Assembly: GCA_002403995.1 (NCBI GenBank)
Contig: DHIV01000063.1
Span: forward strand, 462-5,805
Source of the DNA: Gallionella sp. UBA4737
Lineage (GTDB): Bacteria > Pseudomonadota > Gammaproteobacteria > Burkholderiales > Gallionellaceae
Direction of reading: 5' to 3'
DNA: 5,344 nucleotides
Shown: positions 1-5,344 of the stretch, piece after piece
Numbering within the stretch: position 1 is the first letter of the stretch
Layout of the letters: each line of letters opens with the position of its first letter
Made by a program: the position numbers and the translations under genes
Notes under the pieces: model-generated
The model's database searches: none
What the model was told of the DNA's origin: nothing
Seen by the model: only the letters and a program-made list of their open reading frames with translations

Positions 1-509
1 TTGCTGGTGAGCAGGTTGACCGACAGTACCCCGTCGTCGCTCAAACGCGCGCGGCACCCCTGATAGAACGGCAGGGTATCCAGCGCGCCGGAACTCGCGT
101 TCTCGTCATAGCCGTCCACCAGGATCAGGTCAAATTTCTTGTCGCTGTTCAGCACATATTCCACACCGTCGCCGATGACGAGGTTGATGCGTTTCGGGTC
201 TTCCGGCAGCTTGAAGAATTGCCGCGCGGCAGCGACCACGTCGGGTTCGATCTCCACCACGGTCAGATGCGCGAGCGGGTAGTGCCGGTACAGGAACTTG
301 GTCAGCGAGGCCGCGCCCAAGCCGATCAGCAGCACCTTGCGCGGCCAGCGCGCATCCTCGCGCAATAATAATGAGGCCATCATCTCGCGGGTGTATTCCA
401 GTTCGAGATTCCACGGGCGCGCGATGCGCATCGCGCCTTGTATCCATTCCGAGCCGAAGTGCAGCGTGCGCACGCCGGCTTCTTCGCGAATGTCGATGGG
501 AGTGGCCAA
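1..509 (-). CDS. Spermidine synthase-like / class I SAM-binding fold protein, 3' end cut off by the window
   Basis: The frame is open from a TTG at 509 to the left edge: 169 codons, with the C-terminal part missing. Residues 59-73 form a nucleotide-binding strand and glycine loop (VLLIGLGAASLTKFL). VVEIEPDVV (84-92) gives the acidic residue that usually holds the ribose. VIGDGVEYV (111-119) and FDLILVDGYD (126-135) follow, then FYQGCRARLSDDG (148-160). This order matches the Rossmann half of SpeE-type aminopropyltransferases; E. coli SpeE has the comparable VEID, DDGV, DxxDP and FYEGC blocks. Two things are unlike true spermidine synthase. The N-terminal domain is very short, with LHFGSEWIQGAMRIARP where the substrate-gating region should be. 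The DxxDPxGP motif is reduced to DGYDENASSG, keeping both Asp but losing the Pro. Function is therefore uncertain: aminopropyltransferase, methyltransferase, or a diverged relative. TTG is the only reasonable start: an in-frame TGA lies just upstream inside nnrD, and the next start codon (GTG) is within conserved sequence. It begins one base after the nnrD stop without a good ribosome binding site, suggesting translational coupling. Confidence 0.8.
   Translation of the reverse strand, partial: MATPIDIREEAGVRTLHFGSEWIQGAMRIARPWNLELEYTREMMASLLLREDARWPRKVLLIGLGAASLTKFLYRHYPLAHLTVVEIEPDVVAAARQFFKLPEDPKRINLVIGDGVEYVLNSDKKFDLILVDGYDENASSGALDTLPFYQGCRARLSDDGVLSVNLLTS
419..436. repeat. Perfect 18-base palindrome inside the spermidine-synthase-like gene
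   Basis: GCGCGATGCGCATCGCGC reads the same on both strands. On the minus strand it encodes the GAMRIAR part of the N-terminal motif, so protein coding plus GC-rich codon choice may fully explain it. No second copy was noticed in the window. Confidence 0.5.
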
Positions 510-510
510 T

Positions 511-1362
511 CTAGTTGTTGATCCACTGATTCAACAGCCAGCGCGCCCACTCGGTGACATCGCTGGCAGCCATGCCGATCACGATGCCTTGTTCCGCCAG
601 TGCATCGCCCGCCGCGCCATGCAGATGCACGGCCAGCAGCATCGCGTGGTCCGCAGTCATGCCCTGCGCGATGAACGCGGCGATCATGCCGGTCAGCACA
701 TCGCCCATGCCCGCGCTGCTCATGCCGGGATTGCCGGTCTTGTTCACGAATAATTTTCCGTCGCGGGTGGCGCACAGGCTGTCCGCGCCTTTCAGCACCA
801 CGCTGCAGTGAAATGTCTGCGCGATATTTTTCACTGCCGCGACGCGGTCGGCCTGGATTTCTTCGGTATCACAAGCCAATAAATGTGCCGCTTCGCCGGG
901 ATGCGGCGTGAGCACGGTCGCGGCCTTTCTGTTGCGCAGGTCGTCCTGCAGGTCGGGTTGGCGGGCAAGCAGGTTCAGTGCATCGGCATCCAGCACCAGA
1001 GCGGCATTGCGCTTGAGTGCCTCGTACAACAGCTTTTGCGCGGCTATCGAGGTGCCCAGGCCGCAGCCGACCGCCAGCACGTCTACATCGGGCAGCAGCA
1101 GTGCGGCTTTCGCGCTGTGCAGCATCAATTCGGGCTGCAGCAGGTCTACACCAGGCGCGTTATCCGCCAGCAGGCCGGCATGCACGCACCCCGCGCCCAG
1201 CTTGAGCGCGGCGCGACCCGCCAGCAGCGGCGCGCCTGTCATGCCGTTAGTGCCGCCGATCACCGCGACCGTGCCGAACAGTCCCTTGTGGCTGTCGCGC
1301 GGGCGTTTCGGGAAGTTCGCCATGACCTGCTTTTTGCCAAGGACGGGGACGCGTTTGTTCAT
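511..1362 (-). CDS. nnrD: ADP-dependent NAD(P)H-hydrate dehydratase (stand-alone YjeF C-terminal domain)
   Basis: This 283-residue cytosolic enzyme belongs to the ribokinase-like YjeF C-terminal family. The family dehydrates the S form of hydrated NADH or NADPH back to the active cofactor, at the cost of ADP (ATP in eukaryotes), thereby repairing damaged cofactor. Visible motifs in order are HKGLFGTVAVIGG (25-37), the Gly-rich GCGLG (99-103), DADALN (125-130), LTPHPGE (151-157), VLKG (189-192) and the signature NPGMSSAGMGDVLTG (211-225), with the expected catalytic Asp at 221. HLHGAAGD (246-253) and GMAASD (263-268) complete the family pattern. The length fits the dehydratase alone; the NnrE epimerase domain that is fused to it in E. 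coli YjeF is absent and not encoded in this window. The ATG at 1362 is preferred because it keeps a usual N-terminal leader before HKG, but a second ATG 13 codons in (complement of 1321-1323) is possible; neither has a strong Shine-Dalgarno. It is the first gene of a minus-strand pair and is divergent from purL. Confidence 0.95.
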   Translation of the reverse strand: MNKRVPVLGKKQVMANFPKRPRDSHKGLFGTVAVIGGTNGMTGAPLLAGRAALKLGAGCVHAGLLADNAPGVDLLQPELMLHSAKAALLLPDVDVLAVGCGLGTSIAAQKLLYEALKRNAALVLDADALNLLARQPDLQDDLRNRKAATVLTPHPGEAAHLLACDTEEIQADRVAAVKNIAQTFHCSVVLKGADSLCATRDGKLFVNKTGNPGMSSAGMGDVLTGMIAAFIAQGMTADHAMLLAVHLHGAAGDALAEQGIVIGMAASDVTEWARWLLNQWINN

Positions 1363-1393
1363 TTTTCACAAACCATTCATATCAGCAGTGCAT

Positions 1394-1399
1394 AGTATA
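1394..1399 (-). promoter_or_regulatory. Candidate -10 element for nnrD (TATACT)
   Basis: On the minus strand the sequence reads TATACT, a five-of-six match to the sigma-70 -10 consensus. Transcription would start near 1387, giving a leader of about 25 bases before the nnrD ATG. No convincing -35 is seen at 16-18 bases upstream; the region there is AT-rich (complement of about 1415-1425). It overlaps the plus-strand TATAAT. A second weak candidate, TGaTATGAA, lies closer to nnrD (about 1376-1384) but would leave almost no leader. Confidence 0.4.
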
Positions 1400-1401
1400 A
1401 T
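1396..1401 (+). promoter_or_regulatory. Candidate -10 element for purL (TATAAT)
   Basis: A perfect sigma-70 -10 hexamer lies 20 bases before the first possible purL ATG and 32 bases before the preferred one. Transcription would begin near 1408, giving a leader of only about 13 to 25 bases. No good -35 is present: TTCATA at 1376-1381 is 14 bases away (too close) and TTCACA at 1365-1370 is 25 bases away (too far). There is no room for a riboswitch, and no PurR-type operator was recognised. Confidence 0.45.
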
Positions 1402-1420
1402 CGCGCCTCAGATTTTTATT

Positions 1421-1434
1421 ATGGTCATCACCAT
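1421..1434 (+). other. Small inverted repeat over the two candidate purL starts
   Basis: ATGGT (1421-1425) and ACCAT (1430-1434) can pair with a four-base CATC loop, and U1420/G1435 could add a wobble pair. Both candidate purL start codons (1421 and 1433) lie in or at the stem. No Shine-Dalgarno precedes either start; the leader is U-rich instead (GATTTTTATT, 1411-1420). A five-pair stem is weak, so any effect on translation is speculative. Confidence 0.35.
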
Positions 1435-4400
1435 GTTTCGAGTTTCTGTCGGCTCCGCCGCCTTGTCTGACTTTCGCCTGGAAAAACTGCGCAGCGCACT
1501 GCAAGCGGTTGCGCCCAATGTGGTCATCGCTGACACGCGCCACTGTTACTTCACAGCATTGCGCGCGGGTGGAAGCAACGGTTCCGGGCAGCCTCCGGCA
1601 CCACCCTTGCAGGTGGCCCATGGCGCGACATTCAGCAAGGCGCAAGCACAGGTACTGGATAAGGTGCTGGGTCTGGATGAACATGCCGGTGAACCCGGGC
1701 AAGCCGATTCATTACAGCGTGTTCTCGTGGTGCCGCGTCTCGGCACGATCTCGCCGTGGTCAACCAAGGCCACCGACATCGCGCAGCATTGCGGCCTGTC
1801 CGGGGTGCAGCGCATCGAGCGCGGCGTGGTGTATTACCTGAGTACGCATAACGGCAAGAATTTGAGCAAGGATGAGCAAGCGGCGGTATTGCCGCTGTTG
1901 CATGACCGCATGACCGAATCTGTCTTGAGCGATATTGATAGTGCGGCGGAAAAGATCTTTCAGCATGGTGTGCCGCAACCGCTTGCCACTGTAGATATTC
2001 TGAAAGGCGGCAGGGATGCGCTGGCGCAAGCCAATCTCGAGATGGGGCTGGCGCTTTCCGAGGACGAGATCGAGTATCTGGTCGAGAATTTCAAGAAGCT
2101 GAAACGCAACCCGACCGATGTCGAGCTGATGATGTTCGCCCAGGCGAATTCCGAGCACTGCCGCCACAAGATCTTCAATGCCGACTGGGTGATCGACGGC
2201 GAGGCGCAGGACATCTCGCTGTTCGGCATGATACGCAATACCCACAAGGTCAGCCCGAAAGGCACGGTGGTCGCGTACACCGATAATGCTTCGGTCATCG
2301 AGGGCGCGCGCATCGAGCGTTTCTATCCGCGCGCCGACGGCGGCTATGCATTCAGCGACGAGCTGACGCACACGCTGATGAAGGTCGAGACGCACAACCA
2401 TCCCACTGCGATCGCGCCGTTCGCCGGCGCAGCGACCGGTTCCGGCGGCGAGATCCGCGACGAGGGCGCGACCGGCAGCGGTTCCAAACCCAAGGCAGGG
2501 CTGACAGGTTTCTCGGTGTCCAATTTGAATATTCCGGGGTTTGTTCAGCCGTGGGAAACATCTTATGGAAAACCGAGCCGTATCGTCTCGGCCTTGCAGA
2601 TCATGCTGGAAGGTCCGATCGGCGGCGCGGCGTTCAACAACGAGTTCGGCCGCCCGAACCTGGCAGGCTATTTTCGCACCTTTGAAGAGAATGTCAGCGG
2701 CGAGATGCGCGGCTATCACAAGCCCATCATGCTGGCAGGCGGGGTCGGCAACATCGCGGCGATACACACCCACAAACACGAACTGCCGGTCGGCGCGCTG
2801 GTGGTGCATCTGGGCGGCCCCGGCATGCTGATCGGTCTGGGCGGCGGTGCGGCATCCAGCATGGATACCGGCAGCAATGCCGAGAACCTGGACTTCGATT
2901 CGGTGCAGCGCGGCAATCCCGAGATGCAGCGCCGCGCGCAGGAAGTGATCGACCGATGCTGGCAGATGGGCTCGAACAACCCGATTCTTTCTATTCACGA
3001 TGTGGGCGCGGGCGGCATGTCCAACGCGCTGCCGGAGCTGGTGCATGGCGGCGGACGCGGCGCGCGTTTCGAGTTGCGCAAGATCCCGCTGGACGAGACC
3101 GGCATGTCGCCGAAACAGATCTGGTGCAACGAATCGCAGGAGCGTTATGTGCTGGCGATCGCACCGGAGCGGCTGGAAGAGTTCCGCGCGTTTTGCGAGC
3201 GCGAGCGCTGCCCGTTCGCGGTGGTCGGCGTGGCGACGGCGGATGACCGGCTCACCGTGCACGACAAGGAGTTCGGCGATTACCCTGTGGACATGCCGCT
3301 GTCTGTATTGCTCGGCAAGCCGCCGAAGATGACGCGCAATGTGGTGCGCGAAACACCGCGGCTGGCCGCCTGCGATATCGGCCAGATCGGCTTGCACGAT
3401 GCGATCGAGCGCGTGTTGCGCTTGCCGTCGGTGGCGAACAAGTCTTTCCTGATCAGCATCGGCGACCGCACCGTGGGCGGCATGACCGCACGCGACCAGA
3501 TGGTCGGCCCCTGGCAAGTGCCGGTGGCCGACGTGGCCGTCACGCTGATGGGTTTCAACACGAATCGCGCCGAGGCATTCGCGATCGGCGAACGCACTCC
3601 GCTGGCATTGGTGAATGCGCCAGCCTCGGGCCGCATGGCGGTGGGTGAGGCGCTCACCAACATCGCGGCGGCGCGCATCGAGAAGATCGGTGACATCAAA
3701 CTTTCGGCGAACTGGATGGCTGCCGCCGGACATCACGGCGAGGACGCTGCGCTGTTCGATACGGTGCGCGCGGTGGGTATGGAGCTGTGCCCTCAGCTGG
3801 GCATCAGCATCCCGGTCGGCAAGGATTCCATGTCGATGAAGACGGTATGGCAGGACGGCGATGAAAAGAAATCCGTCACCGCGCCGCTGTCGCTGATCGT
3901 GACCGCGTTCGCGCCCAGTCCCGATGCGCGTGAAACGCTGACGCCGCAACTCGCTCCTTTCATGGACACCACGCTGCTGCTGATCGATCTGGGGCAGGGA
4001 AAAAAACGCATGGGTGGCTCGGCTCTGGCGCAGGTGTACAAACAGGTCGGCGATGTCGCGCCGGATGTGGACGATGCGCTGGTGCTCAAATCATTCTTTG
4101 GGCTGATACAGCGTCTGAATGAAGAGGGCAAGCTGTTCAGCTATCACGACCGCTCCGATGGCGGTGTGTTCGTCACGCTGTGCGAAATGGCCTTCGCCGG
4201 CCACATCGGCTTGACGATCAATCTTGACGAGTCCCACGGCGACACGCTGCGCGTCCTGTTCAATGAAGAGCTCGGCGCGGTGATACAAGTGCGCAACCGC
4301 GATGTGCAGCACGTGATGGAACTGGCGCATGATGCGGGACTGAAGGGCGTGCACAAGATCGCCGCGCTGAATCAGACCGGCATGATAGCGATTTCGCGCG

Positions 4401-5344
4401 GCGGAGAAATGCTGTTCAGCGAAAGCGGCGTGAACCTGCAGCGCATCTGGTCCGAGACCAGCTATCAGATGCAGAAGCTGCGCGACAATCCGGACTGTGC
4501 GCAGCAGGAGTTCGACCGTCTGCTGGATGCCGGCGATCCCGGCCTGCATGTCAAGGCGACCTATGAATTGAACGAGAATATCTCCCCGCTGCTGCTACTC
4601 ACCCGGCCGAAGATCGCGATCCTGCGCGAACAGGGCGTGAACGGCCAGGTCGAGATGGCGGCGGCGTTCGACCGCGCCAGGTTTGCCGCGGTGGACGTGC
4701 ACATGAGCGACATCATCAGTGGCCGTGTTTCATTGCGCGATTTCAAGGGTATCGCGGCGTGCGGCGGGTTCTCTTACGGCGACGTGCTGGGCGCAGGGGA
4801 GGGCTGGGCGAAATCCATCCTGTTCAATCCGCGCGCCCGCGACGAGTTCGCCGCGTTCTTCCAGCGCAAGGATACCTTCGCGCTGGGGGTGTGCAACGGC
4901 TGCCAGATGATGAGCAACCTGCACGAGATCATCCCGGACGCGGAAAACTGGGCGCACTTCGCGCGCAACCGCTCCGAGCAGTTCGAGGCGCGCTTCGTGA
5001 TGGTCGAGGTGCAGGAATCGCCGTCGATCTTATTTAAAGATATGGCGGGCAGCCGCATGCCCATCGTGGTGTCGCACGGCGAAGGCTATGCCGATTTTAG
5101 TTCCGACATCACGCCCGCAAGCGGGCATGAGTCTTCACTGAAACTTCGTTTTGGCGATGACAAACGCCTCAAGGCGGCGCAGAAACTGGTCACGCTGCGC
5201 TATGTGGATCATCGCGGCGATGCGACCGAAACCTATCCGCTCAACCCCAACGGTTCGCCGCAGGGCATCACCGGCCTGACGACACGGAACGGGCGCTTCA
5301 CCATCATGATGCCGCATCCTGAGCGCGTGTTCCGCGCCGTGCAG
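1433..5344 (+). CDS. purL: Phosphoribosylformylglycinamidine synthase, large single-chain type, C-terminus cut off by the window
   Basis: The product converts FGAR, glutamine and ATP to FGAM in de novo purine synthesis. The 1,304 codons present are free of stops and align along their length with E. coli PurL (1,295 residues) as I recall it. Order: PurS-like N-terminal domain (1 to about 170); linker with AQANSEHCRHKIF, whose His242 corresponds to the enterobacterial His216; first synthetase half with ETHNHPTA, GSGGEIRDEGATG and IHDVGAGG (Asp523); second half with GDRTVGGM, GKDSMSMKT (796-804) and YHDRSDGG (His905); glutaminase domain from about 1058. The triad is complete: Cys1154 in GVCNGCQMM, His1295 and Glu1297 in MMPHPER. 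About 25-30 C-terminal residues lie beyond the edge. The ATG at 1433 gives MFRVSVGSAALSDFR, level with the E. coli N-terminus; the ATG at 1421 would add MVIT, and neither has a Shine-Dalgarno. Oddities are extra segments at about 45-66 and 1225-1242, and Ser349 where E. coli has Arg in GATGRGAKP. No separate PurS or PurQ is needed with this form. Confidence 0.98.
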   Translation, partial: MFRVSVGSAALSDFRLEKLRSALQAVAPNVVIADTRHCYFTALRAGGSNGSGQPPAPPLQVAHGATFSKAQAQVLDKVLGLDEHAGEPGQADSLQRVLVVPRLGTISPWSTKATDIAQHCGLSGVQRIERGVVYYLSTHNGKNLSKDEQAAVLPLLHDRMTESVLSDIDSAAEKIFQHGVPQPLATVDILKGGRDALAQANLEMGLALSEDEIEYLVENFKKLKRNPTDVELMMFAQANSEHCRHKIFNADWVIDGEAQDISLFGMIRNTHKVSPKGTVVAYTDNASVIEGARIERFYPRADGGYAFSDELTHTLMKVETHNHPTAIAPFAGAATGSGGEIRDEGATGSGSKPKAGLTGFSVSNLNIPGFVQPWETSYGKPSRIVSALQIMLEGPIGGAAFNNEFGRPNLAGYFRTFEENVSGEMRGYHKPIMLAGGVGNIAAIHTHKHELPVGALVVHLGGPGMLIGLGGGAASSMDTGSNAENLDFDSVQRGNPEMQRRAQEVIDRCWQMGSNNPILSIHDVGAGGMSNALPELVHGGGRGARFELRKIPLDETGMSPKQIWCNESQERYVLAIAPERLEEFRAFCERERCPFAVVGVATADDRLTVHDKEFGDYPVDMPLSVLLGKPPKMTRNVVRETPRLAACDIGQIGLHDAIERVLRLPSVANKSFLISIGDRTVGGMTARDQMVGPWQVPVADVAVTLMGFNTNRAEAFAIGERTPLALVNAPASGRMAVGEALTNIAAARIEKIGDIKLSANWMAAAGHHGEDAALFDTVRAVGMELCPQLGISIPVGKDSMSMKTVWQDGDEKKSVTAPLSLIVTAFAPSPDARETLTPQLAPFMDTTLLLIDLGQGKKRMGGSALAQVYKQVGDVAPDVDDALVLKSFFGLIQRLNEEGKLFSYHDRSDGGVFVTLCEMAFAGHIGLTINLDESHGDTLRVLFNEELGAVIQVRNRDVQHVMELAHDAGLKGVHKIAALNQTGMIAISRGGEMLFSESGVNLQRIWSETSYQMQKLRDNPDCAQQEFDRLLDAGDPGLHVKATYELNENISPLLLLTRPKIAILREQGVNGQVEMAAAFDRARFAAVDVHMSDIISGRVSLRDFKGIAACGGFSYGDVLGAGEGWAKSILFNPRARDEFAAFFQRKDTFALGVCNGCQMMSNLHEIIPDAENWAHFARNRSEQFEARFVMVEVQESPSILFKDMAGSRMPIVVSHGEGYADFSSDITPASGHESSLKLRFGDDKRLKAAQKLVTLRYVDHRGDATETYPLNPNGSPQGITGLTTRNGRFTIMMPHPERVFRAVQ
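5113..5126. repeat. Perfect GC-rich inverted repeat inside purL
   Basis: GCCCGC (5113-5118) and GCGGGC (5121-5126) are exact reverse complements separated by AA. A second small inverted repeat, AAAC-TTC-GTTT, follows at 5141-5151. Both fall in the stretch of purL (about 5105-5158) that encodes residues absent from the E. coli enzyme. It resembles the stem of a terminator, but it is within an open frame and the T-run downstream is short and distant, so a terminator role is unlikely. Confidence 0.6.

Noticed and set aside
298..1395. Plus-strand open frames opposite the nnrD and spermidine-synthase-like genes
   Set aside because: They are shadows of the minus-strand genes, with no recognisable motifs and low-complexity composition.
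1363..1420. Purine riboswitch or PurR operator before purL
   Set aside because: The gap is too short for a purine riboswitch aptamer, and no PurR-type palindrome was seen.
1760..3949. A 729-codon open frame antisense to purL
   Set aside because: It lies wholly opposite a strongly conserved purL frame. Its product is rich in Arg, His, Gln and Ala with no domain, which is typical of the reverse strand of GC-rich coding DNA.
4091..4549. Minus-strand 152-codon frame as a separate small gene
   Set aside because: It is antisense to conserved purL sequence and has no start signals or family motif.
5113..5152. Possible rho-independent terminator (GC stem followed by GTTTTG)
   Set aside because: It is inside the intact purL frame, before the catalytic His and Glu. 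The T-run is only four bases and lies more than 20 bases from the stem.

Overview
The window holds three protein-coding genes in a divergent layout and looks like ordinary chromosomal housekeeping DNA. GC-rich codon use, the large single-chain PurL and its close resemblance to gammaproteobacterial PurL point to a proteobacterium. A betaproteobacterium (for example a Nitrosomonadales/Gallionella-like lineage) is my best guess, but it is inferred from general resemblance and not proven by any marker here.

Left side, minus strand: nnrD (511-1362) encodes a stand-alone ADP-dependent NAD(P)H-hydrate dehydratase, a metabolite-repair enzyme. One base after its stop codon, a spermidine-synthase-like Rossmann-fold protein begins, probably at a TTG codon (509), and runs off the left edge after 169 codons. 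The two genes are almost certainly co-transcribed and translationally coupled.

Centre: about 70 bases (1363-1432) separate nnrD from the right-hand gene. This gap holds a perfect TATAAT for the plus strand, and overlapping it a TATACT for the minus strand. It is therefore a compact divergent promoter region. No operator, riboswitch or terminator could be recognised in it.

Right side, plus strand: purL (1433-5344, running off the right edge) encodes the large single-chain phosphoribosylformylglycinamidine synthase of de novo purine synthesis. The reading frame is intact throughout the window, and all three glutaminase triad residues are present. Only roughly the last 25-30 residues are missing. 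Compared with the E. coli enzyme it carries two extra segments, of about 22 and 16 residues. The second contains a perfect GC-rich inverted repeat.

Functionally, purL makes purine precursors, nnrD repairs damaged NAD(P)H using a nucleotide as phosphate donor, and the third gene binds a SAM-like nucleoside. A nucleotide-metabolism theme can be drawn, but the link is only inferred from position. I did not find a mobile element, CRISPR array, RNA gene or clearly new biological system. The points most worth a second look are the shared -10 element, the two PurL insertions and the atypical spermidine-synthase-like protein.
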